A DNA stretch of 64,000 nucleotides. Origin: Anniella stebbinsi (lineage: Eukaryota > Chordata > Lepidosauria > Squamata > Anniellidae). The DNA lies in assembly GCA_029215795.1 (NCBI GenBank), contig JARDYH010000003.1, positions 67,836,109-67,900,108 of the forward strand, read 5' to 3'. The stretch's first letter is position 1. Each line of letters opens with the position of its first letter. Shown here piece after piece: positions 12,119 through 25,029 of this stretch. A program made the position numbers and the translations under genes. The notes under the pieces were generated by a model. That model was not told the DNA's origin. It worked only from the letters and a program-made list of their open reading frames with translations, and ran no database searches.

Positions 12119-13083
12119 GCTAATATAGTATTTTCTCATTTCAACCATTTTAGTTAACATCTACTATCTTTTCATTTCCTCTCCAATATATCAGAAGACA
12201 AAGAGTATACATCTGAACTACAAGAACCATAGAGTAAAACAAGATGTGCACTTTTGGGGGGAGGGACTAAAAACAGTGTAATCAAGTAAAACCTTATACA
12301 ACAATTCCAACAAATACGAATTTTAGGTCTAAAGAAATAGCTACTGCTAATTACAGTGAATTGTGTTTCAGTAAAATGATCAGATGCTGCAATTTTAATG
12401 CCAACATTTTCAGCTAATAATTCACTAAATAGGCTATTATTTATGGATACGCTGACAGTGGCTGCTTTATTTCAAACCATCAATAACGTGTACTACATTT
12501 TGTTGCCTAATATTTATGACTAACAAAGAGCCGTCTCTTTTTGGTTTAACCTGTACAGAATTTTAATTTGGTTGTGCTAGCATTAGTTTAGACGATTTAT
12601 GGTTTTAAAACTATTTATTACTATTTTTACAATTTTGGGTACCATTTTTATGGTAGAATATACGGCATAGAAAATAAAATACCTGAGGAATTCACTATAC
12701 AATGGTGGAATTTTCAGCAGATTGAACTTTTTGTTAGGATAGAAGGGAAAGTCTTTGAAATATAACATTAAGCAGTGATGCAATGAATCATGATCAGATA
12801 CAGGTTTACAAAATTCTGTTTACTCAATAGAGTATTACAGATAATACTTCAGTCATGGTGTATTCTATGACTAGTGTAAATCACAGGTATTAACTTGGAT
12901 GCCAGACCAGGCGAGGACTAGGCCAAGGGGGCAGTGGCTTTGGGCACAAACAGAGCCACCTGCCCTGTCCCCAAAGATAACATGTGCTTCTGCTTCACAT
13001 CCCACTCCCGGAGACGGCGGCGCATTGGGCAATGGACCTGACAGTTTGGCAGCACTGGCCATAACCACATCAGAGAGGAGCTG

Positions 13084-13088
<5 letters not shown>

Positions 13089-13138
<50 letters not shown>
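13089..13138. repeat. (GA)n microsatellite
   Basis: About 25 GA units. Confidence 0.95.
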
Positions 13139-13975
13139 AAATTGTGGTAACTTTTGTAGAAGTTACAAAAGCACCTCTCTTTTCCCCAGTCTGTCCCCAC
13201 CACCTTCCCACCAATCACTTCTAGCCACTGGAATTTTCTTATCCGAACACTTCGAGTATGGACAAGCCACCCTCACCAACTTGTTTATTTTCTCCATGAG
13301 TTGTGTCACCATACTCATATCCCTTTATGTGCATTCTCCTAAGTCTTAGAGTATGTTACAGCAACATTTGTTAAAGCAGGAAAATAAATAGCAATACACC
13401 TGACAGTGATTTAAACAAAACAAGCAGTGAGAAAAGTACACTGCATGTCTTGCTCGAACTTTCATTGTGTATGCTGTATTTTAAGTGAAGTAATGTGGGT
13501 GAAATGAAAATGTTTGAATGGTACTTTGTATTTCTCTGTTCATGCCCGCAAAAAACTCAACTGATGGCCACCTCAGTCGATACCAATTTGAAATCAGAAA
13601 GAAGCACAAGCAATCAAGGAAGAAGGAAAGGTTGTGTAGAGATTTTATTGTGCAGAAAACCAGTTTAGCTCTCTGCTTCCTCTACTATTTGGCCCATCTA
13701 TCTTGTTACGCCCACCCCCCACCAACATCCCTAATGGAATTTCATTTCTAGTTCTGTATGGGTTCTTCTCACAGTCACCGGCCCTGGAAGCTTATTTAGA
13801 ACAGTGTCTTGTGGAATTAAGTAAATTGATTTCTGAATAATAATCACTATTTCGTTTCACTGCCATTGGCACACGCCTGCATTGAACATCGCACTCCAGC
13901 CATTACCAATGGCATATGTGGCAGAAGCAAATTGCGATGTGATGTATCTGGCCATTGGATAGTCAATGTTACTGT

Positions 13976-14052
13976 GAGCCTATCTCCACTACTGCTTTAA
14001 AATGGTTTAAAACTCTTATAAACCATTTTAAAGCAGTAGTGGAGATAGGCTC
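13976..14052. mobile_element. Hairpin MITE, GAGCCTATCT family, minimal near-perfect palindrome
   Basis: 77 bp running GAGCCTATCTCCACTACTGC ... GCAGTAGTGGAGATAGGCTC, nearly perfectly self-complementary around AAACTCTTATAAACC. Its transcript would fold into one long stem. It is a shortened form of the ~130-150-bp family members. Confidence 0.82.
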
Positions 14053-16439
14053 AGAATCAGTTTGTAAGGGGCTATTTCACTTTTCAAAGCTAAATTTAAA
14101 ATGTGTAATTTTGGAAAGCTAATTTCAAGTTCTGCTGGATCCTGGACTTGCGCAGTTTTACAATCTTAACTTGTATGGATGTGGGTGTACATGGGCACAG
14201 AGATGTTTTAAGCCCCTTCCCTGGACATTTTGCCTCCTTTCTCTTTTAACTGCTCCACGTGGTGATATGAATAGAAGCTAAGCAGGTTGTTGCTGTGTGT
14301 TTTACACATTTGTTTCAGCAAGAAATCAACCTGTTTCTGCTCACTGTCTTTCTAGCCCACAGAGTGGAGAGGTGCTAAGGGCAGGAATGACAGGTGATTG
14401 GTACATATTGGGACACTTCTTGCTACCTTGTGCCATTGTAATTTCATTCAACATGCAACACAGAATGGATGATGTCAGCATCTTTACTAAGCCAAATGGG
14501 TTTGCAATAAAGTCTCTGTGTTGAAGGTTTCCAGGAATTAGGTCTGGCATCAGAAATGGAAATTGAACCAATATACAAGTTCTGTACTCTTCAAGGGAAA
14601 AAAGGAGGAGAGGAATCTATTAAAGACTTGAAAGAACAATTCCATATACGTTTCTTCAATACTGTGTTAGTCTGTCCCTCATAGACTTGAGCAGATGGAA
14701 CACCATAATAAATATTTCCAATTCTTATTGGACATCAAGAATCTAGGAAAGTTCCCAGAGAAGAACTTCTGAAGTACTGTATCGATATGGAAGAACTTCT
14801 TACTGATAGAAACTTGAAGCTTAGAGATATAGATGGGGTTGCAACTTTGTGAAGAACTTTCAGCCTTAGCTCCCATTAGCAACCCCACCATGACAGCAAT
14901 TCAAATACTGGAACATGTAATCAGATATAATTTTGCTCCCAGTGTTGCCATTGCATTCCACATACTTTTGACTTTGCTTATAACAGTTGCTTCTGGCAAG
15001 GAAAACTTTTCAAAGCTTAACATTAGAAAGAACTATCTTCATTCTTCAATGTCTCAATAGAGGCTAGTAGGGCTTGTCATGCTTTCCGTTGAAAATGACC
15101 ATAACCTTGCCAATGGTCATAGATTTTTCTGTGTTTCAATGGGACTTGGTCAATGCAAAAACAAGAACACTTCAACTTCTTTAAACATGTAGGCATTATT
15201 TTGTTACTGCCGCAGTTTTTCTTGAAATCCTATTTAGAGAAAACCACCCAAAGCTAGAACCACTTTGGTCATGAAAACATGAAAGGGTGTGTGCGTGTGT
15301 GTGTGTACGAGAGGGAGACAGCTTCATCCTCTGAAGCATGTAGTAAATCAAATTGCTCAAGGAATAGCAAACTCAGTAGTAAGTCAAAGAGCCAAGGAAC
15401 AGCAAAGCCAACAGATTTTCACTTGGTACTGCCTGTGGTCTGAATCTCTTTGTTTCCCTGCCCCTCAAAAATGTAATCACTGTTTCTCAACACAAGGTCA
15501 CTGCACATGGGTATCTGTGCTTTTATGAGTGGGCTTGTTGTGACTAATTTTTGGATTGAACATTCAATTTTGGAGCCCTGTCTGACGTAAGTGCCATTCA
15601 TGCATATAATTGACCCATGGCTAAAAAATGGTTTCTACAAAATTGCCGCTGAAAGGCAATTGCCAAAAAAAGTTACCACGCTGCCAAAAAACTGCTACTG
15701 CAAAATGCAATGGCAACATGCTAATATAAATTCAACCAACAGTCCCCTATTTATGCATTTCAGCATTTCCAACAGTATAAACAAAAAAACCACACTTTCC
15801 CCCACAATCAGTTCTAATGTGCACAGCTTCTAACAGGAGAAACCAAACTCTCACTGCTGTCTATGCACCATATGCTTTAATTATGAAGCTAAGAAACAAG
15901 TTTTGTCATCAAAGCATGTACTATCAATTTGCTTAATGTCATTGTGTCTGTTATGCGCAATTTGACATTCCATTTCTACATTCTATTAAGACTGGAAGAG
16001 TTTGCATCTTTAAATGCCAGCGAGGTATTAAGCAGAGACACAGTGCCACCTTATGGCTTAGCATTCCATGATACAGTCAAAAACTCTTTTCTCCCAACAC
16101 ACCTGTCTCAAGAATGACCAACTTTTGTCCTACATCCATTGTCATATCTGTGTTAATATGAAGTTACATGAACATCATGCCAATGCAGATCAAGTATGGT
16201 GTTCTGCACTAAAGGAAATCTGCTTAAGCAGTACCATGCTTAATTCCAATTGCTTCTACATTCAAGACACATTTTATACCATCTTCCAACATTTTTGTAA
16301 ACTTTAATTTTCATTTTTATTCTTATTGCTGCTATTATTATAATAACCATATCACTGTAGGTTTATTGCACTCGCATTTCTCATCCACAACTATACACAC
16401 ACACATACACACAGAGAGACATCGGGCAGTATCAGATTA

Positions 16440-16575
16440 GGCACTAGTGCTAATATGAATTACATTGCACTAGCATAAGGACTTCTAGTGCAACACCAAT
16501 AGTCATATCAGACAACACTATTGGATTTTCACCAGAGGTACCTTACACTAGCACAACGTAATTTACATTAGCACT
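16440..16575. repeat. Inverted repeat CACTAGTGCTAAT
   Basis: CACTAGTGCTAATATGAATT ... TTGCACTAG on the left pairs with CTAGCACAACGTAATTTACA ... TTAGCACTAGT on the right. Likely a degenerate MITE; a related motif (GATACTGCCC) appears near 23310. Confidence 0.5.
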
Positions 16576-16808
16576 AGTAATATGCTTTCAAATACTTGAT
16601 GATGAAAACCATCATCTGGAATTCATCTGGAATTCAACAGTAATACTTGTGCATTCGTTACTTGTGCAATAATTCTGTTGTCAAGTTATTTGCGCAATAA
16701 TTCTGTTGTCTGTAGCCACAACTGCATTCCAAATGAAACCTACGGAACAATATTAGTGGGCCAAAGTAGAATATAAAGACATAACAAGATTTATTTTAAT
16801 TTACTTAC

Positions 16809-16912
16809 ACCAGTGAAACTATGTCTCCACGTTGTACTTCATAATTTCGAATACTCCAGTGGTTTAAAAGCACTACATCAGACACCTGCCTTTCTCCTGG
16901 ATTCAAAGAAGG
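16809..16912 (-). CDS. IMMP2L: IMMP2L coding exon 3 (internal exon)
   Basis: Part of the gene for mitochondrial inner membrane peptidase subunit 2, an S26-family signal peptidase that removes sorting signals from intermembrane-space proteins. Read on the minus strand, the 104-bp exon gives 34 codons plus two bases, starting [19 protein letters not shown] and ending at RGDIVSL. This matches the known IMMP2L protein directly after its catalytic-serine motif. The acceptor is a pyrimidine tract ending in AG just above 16912. The donor is GTAAGT at 16808-16803. Exon 2 ends in phase 0, so the reading frame joins cleanly. The catalytic lysine lies in a later exon outside the window. It is not a processed copy because both splice sites are present. 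Identification is by residue pattern and confidence is high. Confidence 0.93.
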
Positions 16913-19900
16913 CTGAGAGGGAAAGAAACAAAAGGGAGATGAGTCTTGCTTAATGAAAAACAAAACAAAAATTAAATCAATCCAGAAGTACAGGTGTATA
17001 GCACATGGTAGACATTAACTATCTGCAGCCTATGCTGCTCCACCCAGACTTTATTTTAAGCTCACCTGCATTTAAAGCGTTGCTGGGGGAGTGATGCGTG
17101 AGCGACCATTTGGGAAACTGAAACAAGTATGTCATTCGCTTTAACTGAATTCTCTAATCTGCAGCTATATACCAACCCTGTCAAGCTGTTCTTAAACTCA
17201 GGCTATTGAAGAGACAGTTTTGTTGTCTGTCAGGGAGAGCTGCCAATAAAGAGACTGAAGAATAACTTGTGTGCTTCAGAGAGAATATCTCTATATCTTG
17301 ACACCCATCCTTCAGGTTACTGCTGTCTTTAATGAAATCAAGTCTATAGAAAGGGAAATGCAATATAAACACCTATTATATGAAAGAATGTCAAATCCAA
17401 AAGGTTACACTACTTATATGGCAAACGTTGGTGGGAGGAGTTGTTGTATTGGATGTTTAATAGCCTATGTGATAATGTAAACAACTCATCAGTGTGAATA
17501 GCCTTGTAGTAAAAATGCTTTATGATTTTGGGAAGTTTTCTTAATGCTTGTAGTAGTTATTTCATTTCCCCAAGACAACAAGAACAACAAAAATAAGCCA
17601 TGGCAAACTGATGTGGAAAACAATGAGAAAACGGAAAATTTCTTATCTAAAGGAAAAGTCTTTTGCATCTGACAAATAACAGTTCTATACTGAAAGTACT
17701 TTCTATATTGCAACTCACTAAGAGAAATGTTTCACACACAAAACCAAGTAGAAACCAAGTCATCTAACTATGATGCAATCTAGGACATGTTACCTTTTGT
17801 CTAATACTGAAGATCAATAGTAGTAGAGGTGCTTTAGTTTTCATACCCTGAGGGGACCCTGGCCCAGAATTCACAAGAACATTGAATAGCAGAAAAGATC
17901 CACATTTGTTTCATCCAAGGATGGCCAAGGTAGCTTTCTCTGCTGCCCATTTTGCCTATTATAGTTAATCTAGAAGTGCTAAAAGCAATACCCACTACAA
18001 TGAAGAACAATGTTGCACCAAAGTTTGCACATGATTAGAGCTAGGTCCATGTGGACCATGACAAATGCACCCCTGTTGCAATCTTTCCACTACAGTTGTA
18101 CTAGGAGAGGGACTGGCACAGCTGCCATGTGACTTGGAGGATGAGATGCTCTGAATAGAGACAAAGACCTGCCTCCTCTGGAGATGCTCAAGGATGCTAT
18201 TACCCCATTAGCATTCCCCGGACTAATATGTGGGTTGGAACAGTTATCCAGTTTTGCGCTTCTCCAAATTTTGCCATATAGTTCTTAGCTCCAAAATGAT
18301 ATCAAAATGTGTACAAAAATGTATTTTAAGAGAAAATGCATACAAATGTTTGTATGGGGGGGGACACATTCAATAACACTCCAAATTTTGGTGCGTTGTT
18401 TGTTTCAAATTCACAGATTAATGTGAAAATGGGACACAGTAGATTTAGGAATGAACACTGAAGAGCAATTATGGAATGAAATGATCTACTAGTTTAACCC
18501 AAAATTCCAATATTCACTAGATTGTTTACTCATTTAATAAGTGTACCATGGTGACTTTTTCTTTGGATCTCATGTAATGATATACCAAGACTATCAGAGC
18601 AATTAAACAATCAGATATAACATGCAATTTTGTCAATAGTGGCTGTTTCCTCATATTCATATTCTCTTTCGTTTTAGAGGCACAAAATCTAAACAAGAGT
18701 TTCACTATGCTCTTCACTAGCAGTACGAGCTTTTTTCATTGCTGATGTTACTTATCATATCACTGCTGAATGTTTTTTTTCTAATCCGCAGAGCAAGCAA
18801 AGCACTTACCACCACCACCACCACACACACATGTTCTATCCCCCTAGTTCAAATAAAAAGTTTCAGGTTCCCAGTTAGTACTTCTAATCCAGCAGGCATA
18901 TTTGCATAAATGAAGATGAAGAGATGCAACTAATAGAAATTAAAAGTGAGATCAGATCCCTGGAATGTTGTGGAATTATGTTCCCATAATCACTTATGAG
19001 GACAAAAGCCAACTAAAAACATTATGAGAAGTTTACTTCATTGCCTTGAGTCAGTTACAACTTTGCTTCAAGATCGTTGCAAGCGTTCACAGTTCCATTA
19101 GTTTCTACAGAAAGGATTTGTGTTGCTGATGTGTCCTAACAGAGTCAAGATCCCTGCACTGACTGGGAACACAAATTGAATAGACTCATGTCAAGTAATT
19201 AATTCGGCAGGACCATTATCAGTCCATGTGGCCTCAGTCTTATTCAACCCCTTTCTTAGAGGGATTCACATATAGCGAGTGAGCTCTCTTTTTAATCAGT
19301 TCCAGAGGGACAATGTATTGGCTTCTTATATCAAAAGCTGAAGGCCTGCGGCATGTTAAAGACTAACAAATGCATTGTGGCATAAGCCTTTCTCTGAACC
19401 CATTTATATATGATGTCAGTATTCAGGGGACACCCACACCTTGCCAAAGCTCCCCTATGCAGAAATGAGGCTCGTGGGAGTGGAGACAAAGAAGGGCAGA
19501 GGACTGACTAGAGAGGAGAGCCACAGCAGATAGACTCTCATAACCTGGCTCATCCTATCGACTGGTTCCTTCCATCTCTTAGTTCCCTACACCGAGAGAC
19601 CTCCTTACAAGCAATAGTTTGGCGGTGAGTAAAGATCCCCTGATGAGCAAGCCAAGAGCAACAGGAAGCAGGCATGGCTGAAAAGCAGTACAGAAAAAAC
19701 AGATGCCAAGGAGAAAGGAGAAAGAAGCTTCTTAGTTCTCCTAAGTCAGAAATCTTGGAGGATAAAGAACGAAGTGGGACTAGCCCCCTTCTCTCAGGCT
19801 GAGACTAGCTTATCAACCTTTACAAAACTCTTGACATGAGCAGCTGCCAATTAGAGGGAAGAATTGTTATCATTCCTCCTGACTGTTCTCATTTCTACAG

Positions 19901-21271
19901 AAGTTAGTGTTCTACCAACTGTGAGCTGTTAAGTCTCTGAAGGCATCCAAGACCAGGTTGATATGTTTGATAACTGATAACAACCATAGATTTCAAGACT
20001 GAAATTCAAGCTCTGCAGGAATTCTAGTCAGCTGTTCATTTTGACATACTTCAAGAATTTTCTAGAGGTTGGTAAACTGGTCTTAGCATTTTCATCAGTA
20101 TATTTATATGCCAGATCAGTATTTACATATTATGTTATTATGCTAAAAAAAAATCATCCATAACTGATGGCATACACAGTTTTACCCAGATAATTGTAAT
20201 TTTTCACTATTATTGCACACCTCCCAATAATTAGGTTTGGTATTCATAAAGTTATTTAGCAAATCAAGTGGTAATTCATATTGCTTTTTCATTGTTTCTC
20301 ACTCTCACAGCAAAAAAGAGATTGAATCAGACTTGTGCTGGCCTTTGAAAATAAAATAAATAAATAAATAAGAAATGTTTCTAAGAACAAATCACACAGA
20401 TTACTCAGAATGGAAGGCATTCATTTGCATGGTTCTGTCGTCAGAGATCACCACACACATTAATTTAACATGTCTTGTTTTGTTTCCCAATAAACATCAG
20501 ATTTATAAATAGAAAACTGAACTTTCCCTTTGGGTGAGCAGGCAAAGGTTATTGTGTTTCTCTGCACAACAGTGAATAAAAGCTATTAAAATCAATACAG
20601 TAATTTACCTCTAGATTTGTTAGATTTTTAAAATGCTTTTTCAACTAAGAAACCAGAAGCAGGGGGCTGACTAAATATCTTCTCAGCCCTACAGTGGCTG
20701 AGAATCCGAACTGCGTCAGTTATATGACACAGTTGCTGATTGGCAGCCACCATGGGGCTTTTCCTCAAAGCTGTGCTTTTGTTAAGTCCCCAACTTTTCC
20801 CAAAGAATTGAGGTCACCACAGCCCTTCCACCATGTGATCTCTCTCCAAGGTCAATCTGAGGGCATTCCTGGGTGGATGGCACCCTCTGATTGGCCACTG
20901 GAAACCAGGCAGAAGGCAGGGGGGACCTAGAGAACTGAGTGGCCACTGGAAAGCCCATGCTGGCTCCAGTCATCGGGATTACCTGTGGCCACCCCACAGC
21001 AGTGAAAACATGGGGTTTAGTGGGAAAGTGGCGGCAACACAATGCCGTCAAGGCAGGGCCCAAGTTAGAGAACACAGCAAAAATTAATCTGTCATCACCA
21101 CAAAAATACCCATAAAAATATTCCAATGCTTAAAATAACTCTATTGAAATATCATCTAAATCTCAATTAAATCCCACCATATGAAGATTTAAAGTACTGG
21201 GGTGCATAAGCAAGGTTGGAATGAAATAAAATTCAGCCAATGGCTGTTTCCAAACCGGGATGGATGGAACA

Positions 21272-21419
21272 CACAACAAAGAAGGCCTCACCTTTCGAAT
21301 GACTGGGACCCTTGGCGGAGCACAACAGAGAAGGCCTCAACTTCCGAATAACTGGGACCCATGGCGGAGCACAACAGAGAAGGCCTCACCTTCTGAATGA
21401 CTGGGACCCATGGCAGAGC
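21272..21419. repeat. Three-copy 49-bp tandem repeat
   Basis: CACAACAAAGAAGGCCTCAC recurs at 21272, 21321 and 21370, followed each time by TTCCGAATAACTGGGACCC-like sequence and GGCGGAG. The period is 49 bp, with several substitutions between units. Confidence 0.82.
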
Positions 21420-24285
21420 CTCCCTCTCAGAACTTAAGAGGATCTCATATCGGGGAGAGGCATTATCTCTGGCATGTACACCCCCTACTTAATGAACTAT
21501 CACTGCTACTACTTCCAGTATCCCCCAATGTGTGCAAATAGCATAAGAAGCTCTGATGCCAATCTGCACTTAGAACACCACAACATTCACACCAAACCCA
21601 TGAACTAAAATTAACAGAACACTGCAGATTGCAAATTGCAAATGAAGTTGCATTTTTATAAAACCCTGATCCAAACAACTTTACACACACAAAAACTTAT
21701 AAAATCCATAGCAACAAATAACCACATTTTCTCACTAGATGTTTCTGTCTCCCATATGTTGAAGGTTGTAAACAAATATGCTAATAATGAAATATACTAA
21801 TAACTTTTAATATGAGCACATCAAGGCTTTCATCTGAGAGAAAAGTAATAATGGGATAAATTAATAAGGGTGGGAAATTATGATCAAAGGGTAATGCAAT
21901 AAGGTGTGCATTAATTAAATACTAGTTGATGGAATTTTGAGACCACGCTAAAATAAATTGCACTCAGGTATAAAAATTAAAATCAGATGGTTCTTGGCAC
22001 TGCAAAATACAAAATCAACATGAAACTATCAATAGTATATATTTTAATAGATCCTGAATAAACTAAGTGCCTATTCTTTTAACAGAGCAACATTTTCCAG
22101 TAATCTTAGAGCTACATATGCCCTAATTCAGAATACAAAAACAAAAAGAAAGGAAAGGAAATAAAAGAAGAGTAAGCCATATTCCCTTACTTTTTAAAAA
22201 AGAGAACTTTTAATTTCAATCACAGCATGAGCCAGGATAATGAGTGCAACAAAGCCAGCTTGGAGTCTAAAAGGTCTATTACAAATCCAATTTTTGTGGA
22301 TTGTACAGTGAAAGCTTCAAGTAGGAGAATCATATATCCGATGCAAGTGTGTTATTGATGAGCGTAAGGCGTCACGCTGACTAAACTTCACTTTCCATCA
22401 CATCCTATAGCTTTCAAACACATTCAACATAATTCACTTTCTGGAGTGCAAGATAAAAGAAAAGGCAGATGATTTGTCACATTTTACTTCCTCAAGCAAA
22501 ACAAGAAACACTACAGGAGCATTTTCAGTCTGATGTTCAATATACCATTACTCTGAAATAACCAACTGATTGTGATAACTTAAAAAATAAAATATATTTA
22601 AGGCATTCAAATACTGTGAGTCATATTTCCTAATTTGACTGCATGGATAACACTACAGCTTCAAACTTTATATATGTTCCAATGGGATTGCTTTCTATTT
22701 ACATCAATATGCCTAGGTCAGGTTTCCAGTCTAGGCTTCACCCTGATATGCTAGCTATGCAACTTATCTATTTCAATGTGGAGGAGCATTCAAACATAAG
22801 ACTGCCCATGTTAAGTCTGAAAAGATAACAACCCGCAAGATCTGCCCCATACAGTCCTGCTGATTGTGTAGCTTAGCTTTAGGTTAGCCACTGGACTATA
22901 CTTTGCCAGCCAACTCCTAGACACAACTGACCAGGGGCAGTGACCTCTAGGAATCAACCAGAATTTGAAAGCACTAATGCACTAAGCTTCCTCCCAGGCA
23001 AAAGTTGTGATGTTTTAATACACCAGTACAAGTGAGCAATACCCCCACTTGCCTTCTCTATAAAGCTTCCACTCTGAGTATGAAGGGCGAAATGTAGTCA
23101 TGTGAGTGGTACAATGTGGGAGCTGTAAACTCATGCAAAGATGGCAGATGACCTTTTTGAAAAGAAAGGAAGCTACAGTTTTGTGTATGTTCATTGCTTT
23201 CATATTATACTTTTCCCAGAAATCCATTGCACCGGTTAATGGTATCAGCATAGTACCAGCTGTCTCTTACACTAGCAAGATTTAATTTATGTTAGCGCTC
23301 ATGTCACATTGGATACTGCCCAACATTTATTATTTGCAAAGTGCCTAAAAACCACGTGTAATATGGAAGACACACAAAATAGAGACAATCTCACGACATT
23401 GCTTACAATGCAGTCATATTCATGTTTACTTTGAACTAATTCCCACTACGTTCAAGGAGGCTCACTCCTACATAAGTGTGTTTAGAAATGCAGCCTTAGA
23501 CAAAGTACCGGAAATAAAAATAACAATAAAACAACAAAAACTGGAAGATAAAACGATTAAACATCAGGCTAGCTGAAATAAATGAACCTTAACACATTTT
23601 AAAATTTAAATAAATAGATGAATTCTGAACTCTCCAACAACAAATATAAATGAATCATGTAAAGTGTTGCATATCTTATTCCATCACACAACCTGGAGTT
23701 ATTTTGCAGAATTTAGAATGTTAATATCTTTTGGAGTATAGGGATGGTAGGTGGGTGGGAGAAAAACTATGCAAAAACCATTGGGACTCCTGGGAGGGGG
23801 GAGAAGAAGGGATTGGGTCTGTAAAGACAGAAGTGGGAGAGGCTGATGGCTATTCTAATTGAAGACACTGCGCCCACAAGTTCCATATTTTTAGAACAAG
23901 GGAACCACAATACTTTGCATAGGACAGCAAAGGAAAAAGTCAAGCGATGTGTGTATGTGAAAGGAAGGACCTCAAGAAATGAAAGGACGGAAGATAAATT
24001 GAGATCACCTCTTTAGAACATACTTCACAATAAAACTGAGAAAGAAAATGATAATGGAAATTTATCTTTGTAACATTGATTTTGAAAGAACAATTATGTG
24101 AAAATACAGAAGTATCTTAGTTTATTGCAAAGTACACAATTCGATCTAAACCTGGCATTTTCCCCCAAAATGACTTCTGTATTTACCACACAGCTATGCT
24201 ATCTATTTATCAACCTCTGCTGCCCACATTAGCGCTATCCAGTCATGGTTGACAGAACTGAGAATACTTTTCTTAAATCTAATTA

Positions 24286-24288
<3 letters not shown>

Positions 24289-24319
<31 letters not shown>
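24289..24319. repeat. (AT)n microsatellite in intron 2
   Basis: About 15 AT units, some 280 bp from exon 2. Confidence 0.93.
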
Positions 24320-24324
<5 letters not shown>

Positions 24325-24596
24325 AACATCTGAAAAATATGTACATCTCCAAACAAAGTTTGGAGTTTAAATATATTATCTAAAAGGGATTCGTTTTGTA
24401 CTCCGCCAAACACAAGAAACACCTGACTCGCCAAATACATTAAAAATTGCCTTCTTTGTAATGAAAAAGCATTTTCCGTAAAATTAAACTTTGCGGTGCT
24501 GAAAATTATGTTTTTCTCCTGCCTTTGAAATTAGATTGTCATCATTCAAGCCTTCACACAGGTAAAAATGAACAGGTCGAAGAGTGACTTTGTTAC

Positions 24597-24734
24597 CTGC
24601 ATTGAAGCGCCTTCTACTCTTGCTATGCAAGCCACTCTGTCGAGGAAAGTTACAGTCACAGGAACAGCAACAAAGAAGCCTTTCAAAAAGGCTTTAAGGT
24701 ACCTTCTCCCAAAGCCTCGTGCCTGTGCCATGAT
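24597..24734 (-). CDS. IMMP2L: IMMP2L exon 2 with start codon (first coding exon)
   Basis: The ATG (24731-24729) opens 45 codons beginning [20 protein letters not shown] and ending VEGASMQ. This is the N-terminus of mitochondrial inner membrane peptidase subunit 2. A hydrophobic segment at about residues 19-38 is the expected inner-membrane anchor. GASMQ at the end carries the S26-peptidase catalytic serine (residue 43), and the motif continues into exon 3 with PSLNPG, so the active-site box is split by an intron. The acceptor is a T-rich tract ending CTTTAG, followed by ATC and the ATG, so only three bases of 5' UTR lie here. The donor is GTAACA at 24596-24591. An untranslated exon 1 must lie upstream, at higher coordinates. 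The reading frame continues by chance past the donor, but those residues do not fit the family. Confidence 0.94.
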
Positions 24735-24907
24735 CTAAAGAACGGAAGAAGTAGAACAATTGTGAAAAAAAGATTTTAGAACAAAGGCATTTTCCATAGC
24801 AGTGAAGAAAAATAACATCGACGGGGTTCACAAAACATTACAACCCACATTCAAGGTTGAGGATGGGTTGAATCGTGATTTGTTGTTGAACTGTGGGTTA
24901 TTTGTAT

Positions 24908-25029
24908 CAGCTGGGTTCAGACAACACAATAACCTCCTGCTCAAGGGTTGAGTATGGATTGATTGTGGGTTGCCATTGAACCATGAGTTGTCTTTCAAAA
25001 GCAGGTTATCACGTTGTCTGACCCCAGCC
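24908..25029. repeat. Inverted repeat just upstream of IMMP2L exon 2
   Basis: CAGCTGGGTTCAGACAACAC at the left and GTTGTCTGACCCCAGCC at the right are inverted partners, with flanking AATAACC/GGTTATC. It looks like a MITE or degenerate transposon. It lies about 170 bp upstream of the exon 2 acceptor in gene direction. Confidence 0.6.

Larger units (their letters stand above)
1..16808 (-). other. IMMP2L intron 3 (partial), repeat-rich
   Basis: Everything 3' of exon 3 in gene direction. The next exon, which should begin with the rest of a valine codon followed by an SPKNP-like peptide, was not found here, so the intron runs past the window. Apart from the repeats listed separately, 1-860, 960-2730, 4440-5200, 5235-5940, 6035-6570, 11850-13080 and 14060-16430 look like unremarkable AT-rich intronic DNA, with only short ORFs of no recognisable family. 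12900-13085 is a locally GC-rich stretch of unknown origin beside a (GA)n run. Confidence 0.8.
16913..24596 (-). other. IMMP2L intron 2
   Basis: About 7.7 kb between the two confirmed exons. It contains a 49-bp tandem repeat (21272-21419), an AT dinucleotide run (24289-24319), a short palindromic repeat fragment near 23.4 kb and otherwise AT-rich DNA. 20690-21090 is a moderately GC-rich block I cannot assign to a family. No other exon-like coding segment with splice sites was seen. Confidence 0.85.

Noticed and set aside
12871..13218. 115-codon ORF across the (GA)n run
   Set aside because: It exists only because the microsatellite encodes an open Ser/Leu repeat.
21272..21419. CRISPR-like array
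   Set aside because: Units are contiguous without spacers and lie in a vertebrate intron.
24546..24596. Extension of IMMP2L coding sequence past GTAACA
   Set aside because: The residues do not match the family, and exon 3 supplies the correct continuation in phase.
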